Shown here: one piece after another, positions 1 to 14,300 of the stretch
Layout: each line of letters starts with the position of its first letter
Numbering within the stretch: the first letter of the stretch is position 1
From: JANPPS01 sp965246835
GTDB lineage: Bacteria > Pseudomonadota > Alphaproteobacteria > Acetobacterales > Acetobacteraceae
Reading direction: 5' to 3'
Assembly (NCBI GenBank): GCA_965246835.1
Contig: CBDFFQ010000001.1
Location: 3,162,001 to 3,226,000 of the forward strand
DNA: 64,000 nucleotides
Made by a program: the position numbers and the translations under genes
Notes under the pieces: generated by a model
What the model saw: only the letters and a program-made list of their open reading frames with translations
The model's database searches: none
What the model was told of the DNA's origin: nothing

Positions 1-2200
1 GCACCGCGATGCGGCGCGCGAAGGCGGCAAGCTCTCCCACGAGGTCGGCGCTCCGATCGGCATCGAGCGCGACCGCCAGGAAATTGCGGCAGGCGCCCTC
101 ATACTCCTCATTCGGCAACGCCCAGCCGGAGTGCCGCTTCGCCTCCCGCAACGCCTTCTGTAACCAGGCTTCCACCCGCTTCTCGAACGCCGCGACGCCC
201 TCCCGGTCTTGCGGGTCCAGGTCGAGCGGCCAGGCGGCGACCAGCGTTTGATACAGCATGATCTCGTCGGCGGCGTCGGGCGCCGGGCCGTCCGCCAGCT
301 CCTTGCGATGCGGGGCGTTGAGGCGCATCCAGCGCTGCAGCATCGCCTCCCACTCGCCCGGCATCTCGCTCAGCACCGCCAGCCGGGCACGGGTGTCTTC
401 GCCACGCTTGTGGTCATGGGTCGCGGTGGCCAGCAATGCGCGCGGGAAGCGCTTGGCGCGGTCCTTGTTGCTGGCGTGGAAGGCGGCCGGGCTGAGGCAC
501 CATTGCGCGGGCTCGGAACCGACCTCGTTGCGCGACAGCAGACGGCCGTAGCGGTAGAACGTCGTGTCCTCGACCGATTTAGCGGCGGTGGGGGACGATA
601 GCTGCTGAAACTTCACCATGGCCCGGTGCCATTCCTGGCGACGAGACCCCGCCGGGATGGCGCGCAAGCCAGCGCCCGTGAGCCAGCCCGCCACCAGCTC
701 CAGCAAGCCACGATCGACCGCGCGCACGGTGCGCCGCGCCCCGGCCAGCGCCCAGTCCATCATGCGTTGATCGGTCTCGGAGATGCCCGCCGGGCTCGCG
801 TAGATGCGGTATGTGTGGAAATGCACCAGCAATTCCGTCAGCACGGCCCGGATCCCGGTCAGGGTGAAGTCCCGGGTCGCGAGGTCACGGCGGGCCACGC
901 GATGCAGGGCGGAGGCGACGACGAACAGCTCGCTGCTGAGGCTTTCCCGCAGGATCTGGCGGCGGGCGGCCTCCGCCTCCGTCTCGAACGCGGCGGGGCG
1001 TCCGGTCAGGGTGGCCCAGGTTTGCGTCAGCGGCGCCTCGCCGGCGGGATCGTGCAGCACGGCGCTGGCGTCGTTCATGAAGTCGTAGCCGGTGGTGCCG
1101 TCCGTCAGCCAGTCGGTCGAGAGGCGTTCGTGCGGCGCCAGGATTTTCTCGATCCAGATGATGGCCGGCTGGTCCCGCAGCCCGTCCGGACGCTGCGTGG
1201 TGAGCGTCTCCAACCGGCGGCGCAGCTTGCGGCAATAGTCGCGGGGGCTGGCCAGGCCGTCCACGTGGTCGATGCGCACGCCGTCGATCAGGCCCTGCTC
1301 ATAGAGCCGGAACACCGTTTTGTGGGTGGCTTCGAACACCTCCGGCACCTCGACCCGCACGCCGGCCAGGCCGTTCACGTCGAAGAAGCGGCGCCAGTTG
1401 ATTTCGTCCGTGGCGGCCCGCCACCAGGAGAGGCGATAGGCCTGGCGGTCCAGCAGGCGATGCAGCCGCTCCTGTCCGGCTTCGGTGCCGGGGGCGTAGG
1501 CGGCGATTGCCTCGTTGAGGGCGGTGCGGTGTTCCGGTTGCAGCAACTCGTGCCGGGCTGCTTCGTCGGCGCGGCGGATACCCTCGCGCCCGCCCGGGCC
1601 CAGATCGGCAAACAACCGCGCCGGCGCCTCCAGCGGGCCGCCGATGGTGAGCAGGATCGCGGCGTAGTCGCGCGGCTGGATCGGGAAGCGGTGGTCGTGA
1701 TAGCCCACGAATAAACGACCGTCGGTCTCGTCGAACTGCAGCACCAGCTCACCGTTCTGCAGGCACTCGCCATAGGCGGCGCCCAGGAACGGCGCCAGCA
1801 TCCGGCCGCGGAGGGCGGCGTCGGGCGGGTCCCAATCGATGTCGAAATACTCGGCATACGGGCTGGCGCGGCCCCATTCCAGCACGTCCAGCCACCAGGC
1901 ATTGTCGTTGCCGCCGACGCCCATGTGGTTCGGCACGATGTCCAGCACGAGGCCCATTTGGGCTCGGCGCAGGGCCGTCACCAGGCGATGCAGCGCGTCT
2001 TCACCGCCCAGCTCCGGGTTGATCGTGGTGTGGTCCACGATGTCGTAGCCATGCGTCGAGCCCGCGCGGGCGGTCAGCAGCGGCGAGGCATAGAGATGGC
2101 TGATTCCCAACTTGTCGAAGTAGGGGACCAGGTCCGCCGCGTCGTCCAAGGTGAAACCCTTGTGGAATTGCAGGCGGGCGGTGGCGGAAAGCGGCTTCAT
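1..2200 (-). CDS. treY: Maltooligosyl trehalose synthase TreY (3' end outside window)
   Basis: GH13 enzyme that turns the reducing-end alpha-1,4 bond of a maltooligosaccharide into an alpha,alpha-1,1 bond, giving maltooligosyl-trehalose, the substrate of TreZ. About 733 codons are present; the family usually has 850-950, so the C-terminus lies beyond position 1. The N-terminus carries LQFHKGF and the TreY-typical YASPLLTARAGSTHGYD. The nucleophile motif GVRIDHVDGL is near residue 310 and the acid/base motif IWIEKIL near 350, followed by GTTGYDFMN. The ATG at 2200 overlaps the malQ stop by four bases (ATGA), which fixes the start and implies translational coupling. It is the last visible gene of the glgE-treS-glgB-treZ-malQ-treY operon. 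Confidence 0.95.
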   Translation of the reverse strand, partial: MKPLSATARLQFHKGFTLDDAADLVPYFDKLGISHLYASPLLTARAGSTHGYDIVDHTTINPELGGEDALHRLVTALRRAQMGLVLDIVPNHMGVGGNDNAWWLDVLEWGRASPYAEYFDIDWDPPDAALRGRMLAPFLGAAYGECLQNGELVLQFDETDGRLFVGYHDHRFPIQPRDYAAILLTIGGPLEAPARLFADLGPGGREGIRRADEAARHELLQPEHRTALNEAIAAYAPGTEAGQERLHRLLDRQAYRLSWWRAATDEINWRRFFDVNGLAGVRVEVPEVFEATHKTVFRLYEQGLIDGVRIDHVDGLASPRDYCRKLRRRLETLTTQRPDGLRDQPAIIWIEKILAPHERLSTDWLTDGTTGYDFMNDASAVLHDPAGEAPLTQTWATLTGRPAAFETEAEAARRQILRESLSSELFVVASALHRVARRDLATRDFTLTGIRAVLTELLVHFHTYRIYASPAGISETDQRMMDWALAGARRTVRAVDRGLLELVAGWLTGAGLRAIPAGSRRQEWHRAMVKFQQLSSPTAAKSVEDTTFYRYGRLLSRNEVGSEPAQWCLSPAAFHASNKDRAKRFPRALLATATHDHKRGEDTRARLAVLSEMPGEWEAMLQRWMRLNAPHRKELADGPAPDAADEIMLYQTLVAAWPLDLDPQDREGVAAFEKRVEAWLQKALREAKRHSGWALPNEEYEGACRNFLAVALDADRSADLVGELAAFARRIAV

Positions 2201-4188
2201 GCAGTGCCTCGATCAAGAGCGGCCAGGCGAGCGGTGACCTCCGGCGCGTCCAGCAGGGTGGCGGCGGGGCCGTCGTGGCGGCGCCGCCAATTGGGGTGCG
2301 TGTCGAGCGTGCCCGGGAGGTTGGGCTGGTCGCGCAGGCCCAGCGCATCCTCGATCGGCACGATCGTCAGGACACAAGGCGCGGTGCGGACATGGCGGAG
2401 CGCCGCCTCGATCACGGGGCCGGGCCGATCTGGCGCTGGTGGCGGTTCGTGGTGCGGGACGGCGCCGCTGTCTCGAAAGCTCTGCCAGAGCGCGCCGCGG
2501 TCGTGGATGCGGGCGTCGTTCTCCCGCCAGTCGTTCTCGGGCCCGCCGAACAAGTCGAGCTTGTGCCGCCATTCCAGGTCCCGTCCGGACCACCAGCCCG
2601 CGACCGTCGGCAGGTCATGCGTCCCGGTCATGGCCGCGGCATTCCGTGACCAATGGCCCGGTGCGTTGAAGCGCTGCGCATGGTCCCGCTCGAACCACAG
2701 CACCCGCATGCCGAGGATGTTGGCTTCTTCCAGCGTCTGCACGAACCCGTCCGGCACCGTGCCGAGGTCTTCGCCGAGCACGATTGAGCGGTGGCGATGT
2801 GACTCCAGAGCGATCAGGCGCACCATGTCCGGGAGTGAGAAATGCAGATAGGCACCCTCGGACGCGGCAAATCCGTCGGGCACCACCCAGAGCCGGGCGA
2901 GGCCCATTGCGTGGTCGATCCGCACGCCGCCGGCATGGCGCATCGCCTGGCGCAGCATGTCGAGGAAGGCGCCGAACCCGTTGCGGGCGAGGCCGCGGGG
3001 AGAGAACGCCGCCAGCCCCCAGCTCTGGCCGGACTTGCTCAGCAGGTCCGGGGGCGCGCCGATGGTGAGGCCGAGCAGCATTTCGTCCTGCCGGCTCCAG
3101 CATTGGCTGCCGCCGGAATCGGCGCCGACGGCCAAGTCCGCGATCAGGCCGATCGGCATGCCGGACTCCCGCGCCGTGCGCTGGGCGGCCTGCAGGCTAA
3201 GGTCGGCTCGCATCTGCATCCAGGCGTGCAGCGCGACCTCCTGGCTGTGGTTCGCGGCGAAGGCCGTGACGTCGGCGTGGCCGGGACGGCGCAGGCCCTC
3301 GGGCCAGCTGCGCCAATGCCAGCGCGCGGGATCGGCGCCGAACTGCGCGGCATGCAACGCCTCGAACCGCGCATGGGTCTCCAGCACGTCGCCTTGCTGG
3401 GCGCGGTAGGTGGCGAGCGCCGCCAGTTCCGCCGCACCGGCTGCGGCGAAGCGGGTGCGCTGCGCCGCCAGGCGGGCGCGGCCGGCGGCGGGCCAGTCCA
3501 CCAGCGGCGCGTCCGCCAGGGCCTGCTGCTCCGGCAGGTCGATCGTCGCGTGCAGGGCGTTCAGCATGAGCCGGCTGGAGGGTGAGTACGGGCTGAACCG
3601 GTCCGGGTCGGCGGAGAACTGGGCGTGCACCGGGCTGATGGCGATGCCCGCGGCGCCATGCCGGGCGGCCGGGCCGATCAGGTCCTGCAAGGCGCCGAAA
3701 TCGCCGATGCCGCCATCATTCGCGCGCCGCAGGGCGTAGAGTTGCACCGCCAGGACCCAGGGGCGCTGCCCGGGCGCCGCGTCATCCACACCGAAGCAGC
3801 GCACCGGTGCCACGGCCAGCACCGTCTCCTGCGCGCCCGTGAACAGGCGGTGGTAGCCCGCCACGCCGATGGGTGGCAGCGTGCCGGCCTCGATATGGCC
3901 CTCCTGCGTGCCGCCATCCTCGAGTTCCACCCGGAACCGGCCATCCGGGACGGGCAGGGCGGTGGGGCGGCCCTGCACGGCGGTCGTGAGCGGCAGCAGC
4001 ACCGCGCCCTGTTGCGCGGCCGCCAGGCTGTCCTGGATGTCGCCGGGGCTGTCGGCCGGGAGGTCCAGCGCATGAAGCACGGCGCGCAGCGTGCGGTCCG
4101 GCACGTCGTGCCATTGGCCCTGATAGTCTTTCCACCGCGGCGCGACCCCGGCCGCCTCGGCCAGGCGGGCCAGCGCGGGGTCGGTCAT
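2197..4188 (-). CDS. malQ: 4-alpha-glucanotransferase (amylomaltase, GH77)
   Basis: Disproportionating enzyme that transfers glucan segments between maltooligosaccharides; here it probably recycles short chains left by TreY/TreZ. The 663-residue protein shows the GH77 motifs GVRIDHAMGLARLW (nucleophile Asp), VLGEDLGTVPDG (acid/base Glu) and TGTHDLPTVAGWW (third carboxylate). An N-terminal region of about 130 residues precedes the catalytic domain, as in many proteobacterial MalQ proteins. The frame is open for another 42 codons upstream, but the ATG at 4188 overlaps the treZ stop as ATGA and starts MTDPALARLAEAAG, so I place the start there. The stop overlaps the treY start. Confidence 0.93.
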   Translation of the reverse strand: MTDPALARLAEAAGVAPRWKDYQGQWHDVPDRTLRAVLHALDLPADSPGDIQDSLAAAQQGAVLLPLTTAVQGRPTALPVPDGRFRVELEDGGTQEGHIEAGTLPPIGVAGYHRLFTGAQETVLAVAPVRCFGVDDAAPGQRPWVLAVQLYALRRANDGGIGDFGALQDLIGPAARHGAAGIAISPVHAQFSADPDRFSPYSPSSRLMLNALHATIDLPEQQALADAPLVDWPAAGRARLAAQRTRFAAAGAAELAALATYRAQQGDVLETHARFEALHAAQFGADPARWHWRSWPEGLRRPGHADVTAFAANHSQEVALHAWMQMRADLSLQAAQRTARESGMPIGLIADLAVGADSGGSQCWSRQDEMLLGLTIGAPPDLLSKSGQSWGLAAFSPRGLARNGFGAFLDMLRQAMRHAGGVRIDHAMGLARLWVVPDGFAASEGAYLHFSLPDMVRLIALESHRHRSIVLGEDLGTVPDGFVQTLEEANILGMRVLWFERDHAQRFNAPGHWSRNAAAMTGTHDLPTVAGWWSGRDLEWRHKLDLFGGPENDWRENDARIHDRGALWQSFRDSGAVPHHEPPPAPDRPGPVIEAALRHVRTAPCVLTIVPIEDALGLRDQPNLPGTLDTHPNWRRRHDGPAATLLDAPEVTARLAALDRGTA

Positions 4189-5885
4189 GCCTCGAGCCGG
4201 ATGATGATGTGGCGGTTCTGAAACAAGGTTTCGCCCTCCGCCCGGGTGAGTGCGGCGGGATCGTCGCTGAAATCGGCGGCGATCGAAAGCCGCTCCCCGG
4301 AGCCGAGGCTCCAATGGGCCACGACGGCGCGCGGCCCCGTGGCCTCTGCCCCCTCGCTGCGCGCCCCTTCGATGCCCGGCACGATCCGCTCACGCCGGGT
4401 CGCGATCAGGCGCTGCACCAGCGCGAAGCGGGCGTCGTCCGCCCGGTCGGGGACCGAGGCGTGGAAGGTGCTGGCGGCGTTGGGGTCCGGGATCAGCTTG
4501 CGCCGCGTCTCATCCTGGAACGCCGCGAACCGGCCGAACTCGGCCCGGCGGCCATCCCGCACCAGCTGCGCCAGCTCGTCCCCATGCGCGGTGAAGAACA
4601 GGAACGGGTTCTTCGCGCCATATTCCTCCCCCATGAACAAGAGCGGGATGAACGGGGATAGCAGGAGCAGCGCGAGCCCGGCCTCGAGCTTCTCGGGCGT
4701 GATCAACGTCGTGAGCCGCTCGCCCATGGCGCGGTTGCCGGTCTGGTCGTGGTTCTGCAGGAACACGATGAAGCTGCTGGTCGGCAGGTCCCCGCTGGGC
4801 TCGCCGCGCGGGCGGTCGGCGTGCTTGGAGTGCTCGCCCTGATACGCAAAACCTTCAGCGAGCATGCGGGCCATGAGCGGTGCCGCGTCCTCGAAATCCT
4901 CGTAGTATCCCTCGGTCTCCCCGGTCAGCAGGACGTGCATGGCGTGGTGGAAATCGTCGGTCCATTGCGCGTCGAAATGCGGGCGGCCGGGGCGCAGCAG
5001 CGCGGCGCGGTTGTTCTCGTGCTCGATCGTGAGGTGGATGTGCCGATCGGGGAGCGCCGCGCGCGTGGTGGCGGCCAGGTCGATCAGGAACTGCTCCTCG
5101 ATGATGGCGTGGACGGCGTCCATGCGCAGGCCGTCGAAGCGATATTCCTCCAGCCAGAACAGCGCGTTCTGGGTGAAATATTCGTGGACCTCGGGCCGGC
5201 GATAGTCGATGGCGGCGCCCCAGGGGGTGTGCACGTCTTCCGTGAAAAACTCGCGGGCATAGGCGTGGATGTAGGCGCCGTCGGGCCCGAAATGGTTATA
5301 GACCACGTCCAGCAGCACCATCATGCCGAGGCCGTGCGCGGCGTCGATCAGCGCTTTCAGCTCGTCCGGCTCGCCATAGGAGGTATCGGGCGCGAACGGC
5401 AGCACGCCGTCATAGCCCCAGTTGCGCTGGCCCGGGAAGTCCGAGAGCGGCATCAGCTCGACCACGGTGATGCCGAGCGCCGCGAGCTCCGGCAGCTTGG
5501 CCGTCACGCCCGCGAAGCCGCCCAGGATGCCGGGGTGCAGCTCGTAGATGACGGCCTCATGCCAGGGGCGGCCGCGCCAGTCCGGGTGTTTCCAGACATA
5601 GGCCGTGGGGTCCACCACGACGCTCGGGCCATGCACGTCGGCGGCCTGCAGGCGGGATGCCGGGTCGGGCACGCGGAGGCCATCCGGCATGACGAAGCGG
5701 TAGCGCGTGCCGGCCGGCGCCTCGCACTGCGCCGCGAACCAGCCGTCCTTGCCGTGCATCGGGACAGCCGGCATGCCGTCCCGCTCCAGGCTGAGGCTCA
5801 TGGCCGATGGCGCCCAGATGCGGAAGCGGGTGGTGCCATCCGGCTGGAGCTCGGCACCGAAGGGGAGGGGATGATGGAACTGCAT
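4185..5885 (-). CDS. treZ: Malto-oligosyltrehalose trehalohydrolase TreZ
   Basis: GH13 hydrolase that cuts the alpha-1,4 bond next to the trehalose unit made by TreY and releases free trehalose. The 566 residues match the usual family length. An N-terminal beta-sandwich (RFRIWAPSA, about residues 20-30) precedes the barrel, with VVYNHFGPDG, nucleophile motif GLRMDAVHAI, acid/base motif TIEHENN and transition-state Asp motif LQNHDQTGN. The C-terminal all-beta domain ends at RLEA. It lies 5 bases after glgB and its TGA overlaps the malQ ATG. With TreY it completes the glucan-to-trehalose route. Confidence 0.95.
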   Translation of the reverse strand: MQFHHPLPFGAELQPDGTTRFRIWAPSAMSLSLERDGMPAVPMHGKDGWFAAQCEAPAGTRYRFVMPDGLRVPDPASRLQAADVHGPSVVVDPTAYVWKHPDWRGRPWHEAVIYELHPGILGGFAGVTAKLPELAALGITVVELMPLSDFPGQRNWGYDGVLPFAPDTSYGEPDELKALIDAAHGLGMMVLLDVVYNHFGPDGAYIHAYAREFFTEDVHTPWGAAIDYRRPEVHEYFTQNALFWLEEYRFDGLRMDAVHAIIEEQFLIDLAATTRAALPDRHIHLTIEHENNRAALLRPGRPHFDAQWTDDFHHAMHVLLTGETEGYYEDFEDAAPLMARMLAEGFAYQGEHSKHADRPRGEPSGDLPTSSFIVFLQNHDQTGNRAMGERLTTLITPEKLEAGLALLLLSPFIPLLFMGEEYGAKNPFLFFTAHGDELAQLVRDGRRAEFGRFAAFQDETRRKLIPDPNAASTFHASVPDRADDARFALVQRLIATRRERIVPGIEGARSEGAEATGPRAVVAHWSLGSGERLSIAADFSDDPAALTRAEGETLFQNRHIIIRLEA

Positions 5886-5890
5886 GGCCG

Positions 5891-8016
5891 CTAAGAAGCC
5901 AGACGCAGCATCAAAGTTGCCAGGGGCGGCACAGTAATTCGGAGGCTCGCCGGCAGGCCATGCGCGGGCTCGTCACTCGCCATCACGCCGCCCAGATTAC
6001 CCATATTGCTGCCGCCATAGACCCCGGCGTCCGAGTTCACGATCTCCCGCCAGTGCCCGGCCTGCGGCACGCCGATCCGGTAATCATGGCGCGGCACCGG
6101 GGTGAAGTTGGTCACCACCAGCACGTCTTCATGCCCGCTGCGGCGCAGGAACGCGAACACGGAGTTCTGCGCGTCATCCATCACCACCCAGCGGAAGCCC
6201 TCCGGCTCGCAATCATGCGTATGCAGCGCCGGCACGTTGCGATAGGCGGCGTTCAGGTCCCGCAGCAAAGCCTGCACGCCCTTGTATTCCGGCTGATCCA
6301 GCAACCACCAGTCGAGCCCGGTGTCGTGGTTCCACTCCCGCTCCTGCGCGAACTCGCAGCCCATGAACAGCAGCTTCTTGCCGGGGTAGGCCCACATGAA
6401 GGCGTAGTAGGCGCGCAGGTTCGCCATGCGCTGCCACGCATCGCCCGGCATCTTGCCGATCAGCGAGTGCTTGCCATACACGACCTCGTCATGGCTGAGC
6501 GGCAGCACGAAGCGCTCGCTGAAGGCATACACCAGGCCGAAGGTGATCTCGCCATGGTGGTAGCGGCGGTTGATCGGGTCTTCTTCCATGTAGTGCAGCG
6601 TGTCGTGCATCCAGCCCATGTTCCACTTGAAGTGGAAGCCGAGGCCGCCCTCATGCGCGGGGCGGGTGACGCCGGGCCAGGCCGTGCTTTCCTCGGCGAT
6701 CAGCAGGGCGCCGGGGCAGCGTTCGTTGACGGCGATGCTGAGCTCTTGCAGGAAGGCGACGCTTTCGAGGTTCTCGCGCCCGCCAAACTGGTTCGGCACC
6801 CATTCGCCGTGCTTCCGGGAATAGTCGCGATACAGCATGGACGCCACGGCATCCACGCGCAGGCCGTCGATGTGGTATTCCTCAAGCCAAAACAACGCGC
6901 TGGCGATCATGAAGCCGCGGACCTCGTTGCGGCCCAAGTTGAAGATGTAGGTGTTCCAGTCCTGGTGGAAGCCCTCGCGCGGGTCGCCATGCTCATAGAG
7001 CGGCGTGCCGTCGAAGCGGGCGAGGCCGTGGGGATCCGTGGGGAAATGCGCGGGCACCCAGTCCAGGATCACGCCGACGCCCATGGCGTGGCAGCGATCC
7101 ACGAAGCGGGCGAAGGCGGCGGGCGGGCCGAGGCGGGAGCTGGGCGCGAACTGGCCGAGCGGCTGATAGCCCCAGGAACCGCCGAACGGATGCTCCATGA
7201 CCGGCAGCAGCTCGAGATGCGTGAACCCCATGCCGGCGCAATAGGGCGCCAGCTTGTCCGCCAGCGCGTCCCACCCGCCCTGTTCTGCCGCCGGCAGCCA
7301 GGAGCTGGCATGCACCTCGTAGGTCGAGATCGGCGCGTGGATCGTATGCAGCCCGGCCCGGCGCTGCATCCAGCCGGCATCCGTCCAGCGCGGCGCATGG
7401 CCCACGACGATGGAGCCCGTGGCGGGCGGCACCTCGGCGGCCCAGGCGACGGGATCGGCCTTTTGCGGCAGCGGCTCGCCGTGGGGGCCCAGCAGGTCGT
7501 ATTTGTAGATTGCGCCGGGCTCGACGCCGGGGACGAACATCTCCCACACGCCGGCCGCCAGGTGCTTGCGCATCGGGTGGCGGCGGCGGTCCCAGGCGTT
7601 GAAGGTGCCCACGACCGAAACCCGGCTGGCGTTCGGCGCCCAGACGGCGAAGCGCACGCCCTCCGTGCCGTCCATCGTGGCGGGATGCGCGCCGAGGCAA
7701 TGGCCCAGCCGCCGGTGCCGGCCCTCGCCCAGCAGATGCAGGTCGAGCGGGCCGAGGGTGGGGCCGAAGGCGTAGGGGTCCGCGGTTTCCTGGATGGCAC
7801 CGGGCCAGTGGATGCGGAGGGTGTAGGCGCCGCTGACCGGCCCGGCCCAGAAGCCGTCCGGATGCACCTGAGACAGCTTGACCGCGCCCTGTGGCGTCAC
7901 GGCCTCGACCGCTTCGGCGCCGGGTAGCAGGGCCCGGACCTCGCCATCATGCGGGCCCAGGATGGCGAAGGGGTCGCCATGGCGCCCTTGCAGGAGGGCG
8001 TCGATTTCGGCCGGGT

Positions 8017-8020
<4 letters not shown>
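5891..8020 (-). CDS. glgB: 1,4-alpha-glucan branching enzyme GlgB
   Basis: Introduces alpha-1,6 branches into linear alpha-glucan and acts directly after GlgE here. The 709-residue protein has the N-terminal CBM48-like modules (DPFAILGPHDG near residue 16; VRFAVWAPNASRVSVVGTFN near residue 120) and a GH13_9 barrel with GLRVDAVASMLYRDY (nucleophile), LIAEESTAWPGV (acid/base) and LPLSHDEVVYGK. The C-terminal beta domain closes the protein. ATG at 8020 overlaps the treS-mak stop (ATGA). No glgC or glgA lies in the window, so the linear substrate probably comes from GlgE. Confidence 0.96.
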
Positions 8021-11307
<3,287 letters not shown>

Positions 11308-11312
11308 GGAAC

Positions 11313-14300
11313 TCACGATGCTGGTTGGATGCGCCAGAGCGCGTAGGGGGCGCCGGGCTGGAGCGTGAGGCGGATCGAGCGGTCGCGCCATTGGAAGCGG
11401 GCTGAAGTCAGCAGGTCGGTGACATCGAGGGCGCCGGACTCCGGGGTGAAGCGCCAGAACGGAATTTCGACGTCGGCGGTCTGTGGGCCGCTCACATCGA
11501 GGCTGATGGCAACCAGCACGACGCTGTCCCGGGCCGCCGTCGCCTTCTCGAACCACAGCACGCGGTCGTTGCTGGCGCGGAGGAATGTCACGCCGTGATG
11601 CGAGTGGAGCGCCGGGTTGGCGCGGCGGATGGCGTTCAGCGCCGTGATCTCGGCCACGATGTTGCCGGGCCGGTCCCAGTCCCAGGCGCGGAGCTGGTAT
11701 TTCTCGCTGTCGAGATATTCCTCCTTGCCCGGCACAGGCGTGCCTTCGCACAGCTCGAACCCGTTATACACGCCCCACAATCCCGACAGCGTTGCGGCCA
11801 AGGCTGCCCGGGCCAAGTAGCTGCCGCGCCCGGCGCCCTGGAGATAGACGGGGTTGATGTCGGGTGTGTTGACGAAGAAATGCGGCCGGAAAAATTCGCG
11901 TGCCGGCCCTTGTGTCAGCTCGGTCAGATACTGCTCGAACTCGTATTTCGTCTCGCGCCAGGTAAAGTAGGTGTAGGATTGCGAGAACCCGACCTTGGCC
12001 AGGCGATACATGACCTTGGGCCGGGTGAACGCCTCCGCCAGGAACACGGTGTCCGGATAGCGCGCCTGCACCTCCGCGATCATCCATTCCCAGAACGGCA
12101 GCGGCTTCGTGTGCGGGTTGTCCACCCGGAACAGCCGGACGCCGAGCGCGGCCCAGTGCAGCACCGCCTCCGCCAGCGCGACCCACAGGCCCGGCACCGC
12201 GCCGTCGGCGTAGAAGTCGACGTTGACGATGTCTTCGTATTTCTTGGGCGGGTTCTCGGCGTAGCGGATGGATCCATCGGGACGCCAGGTGAACCAGTCC
12301 TTGTGGGCGCGCAGCCACGGATGGTCCGGCGAGCACTGGATGGCGAAGTCCAGCGCCAGCTCCAGCCTCTGGTCCCGCGCGGCGGCGATCAGCGCGGCGA
12401 AATCCGCCGGGGTTCCGAGCTCCGGGTGCAGCGCATCGTGCCCGCCGGCTTCGCTGCCGATGGCGTAGGGGCTGCCGGGATCGTCCGCGGCCGGGGTCAG
12501 CGTGTTGTTGCGGCCCTTGCGGTTCTTGCGCCCGATCGGATGGATGGGCGGGAAATACAGCACGTCGAAGCCCATCGCCCGGATGCGCGGCAAATGGCGG
12601 ATCACATCCCGAAACGTGCCGTGCCGGGCGGGATCGTCGCTCAGCGAGCGGGGGAACACCTCATACCAGGACGCGAACCCGGCCCCGGTCCGCTCCGCCT
12701 GCACCAGCACCGGCCGGTCCAGCTCCACGGCGAAGGGGCGGTGATCGGTGTCGGCCATCAGCGCGATGGTGGCCGGAGCCAGCAGCGCCTCACGCCTGGC
12801 GTCCTCCGACCCCGTGGCGAGTGTCGCGACGAGCGGTGCGAAGACTTTCCGAGCCGACCGCTTGGCCGCGGCCTCGACCAGCGAGCGGCCTTCCTGAAGC
12901 TCCAGCGTGATCGACACGCCGGCCGCGTGCTTCTTGCGCAACTCGTCGACGAACGTTGCGAAATCGTCGCGCCAGGCCTGCACGGTGTAGTGGTGGTTGC
13001 CGAGTGCCATCAGCGGGAACGAGCCGGCCCAGCGATCATTGACCACGGACCGCATCGGCGCCTCCTGCCACGCCCCGCCCGGCTTCTGCCAGCGCAGCAC
13101 GGCGGCCAGCTCGTCATGCCCATCGGCGATGATGTCCGCCTCGACCTGCACGACCTCACCCACGATCCGCCGCACCGGGAACCGCCCGGCATCCACGCAG
13201 GGGGAGGGCGCCTCGATGGTCAGGCGCGGGGCCTTGGCGGCGATCGCGGCGGCCTTGAGGTCGAGGGCTGGAGCCGCCAGCGGTGCCGGTGCCTCGGCCC
13301 GGAACGCCATCAAGGCGCCTGGCGCCAGTTCGACCGGCCGCAGCGGATCGAGCGTCACGCCGTCCGGCCCGGCAAACGGCAAGAAGTCCCGCCCCAGCCG
13401 CGCCAGCAACGGACCGGGCATGATTGTGGCCGCTGCAGGCCCCTCGTTCACGAGCACGAGGGACGCTTCGGAGGCGGCCCGGGCATCGATCCCACCGGTC
13501 TGCACGAGCGCCAGCACCTCCGCCCCCGGGGCCGACACGATGCGGGACGGGCCCGGCAGCAACCGGTCCCGCGCCGCGTTCAGACGCTGCAGCTCGTCCT
13601 CGCGGACCGCGAGCGGCACCAGCCAGCCCTCCGCCATCGCGGCAGCCACCGCCAGATGGCGCACCGGTGCGTCCAGCCCGGCGGCGGCCGGGAGCACCAC
13701 GGGCGCGACCTTGCGCAGCGCCGCCAGCTCCTGCCCGAACCACGGCGCCTCCCCGTCCCACCACGGCAACGAGGCGGCGACGCAATCCAGCGTGCCGGGC
13801 GGCAGGCCGTTCAGCGCGCCCCAGGGCAGGCCGGGCGCCCAGGCGAACAGGAGGGCGCCGGGGCAGCCCGCGCGGAGCCGAACCAGGAAATCCGTCAGCA
13901 ACTCCGCCGGCAACTCCGCCAGGCCGAGCAGCCGCACGCCTGAAAAACCTGATTTCACCAGGGCACCGATCTGCTGGCCCCACCAGGTCGCGAGGGTCGC
14001 CACGTCCTCTGGCCCGGCGATCGCGGCGATGGCGGTGTCGGCCGGGGCGGGCGCCTCACGCGGGTCCAGCAGCGGCGCCGGCAAGACCTGGAACACCGGC
14101 GGCACGGACCCGGCGGGGACCCGGCCCACGTGCCGATCGACCAGAACCGGCAGCGATCCCGGCGATGGCGGGGCGGAGCTTGCGTCCACCAGCAGCATGT
14201 CGAAGCCCAGCGCCTCGGCCCGCGGCGCATCCGTGGCGTCAGTGGCCCAGGCAAGGTTGAGCGTGGGGCGTTTCGGGGTGGAAGGGGCGGAACGCAGGGG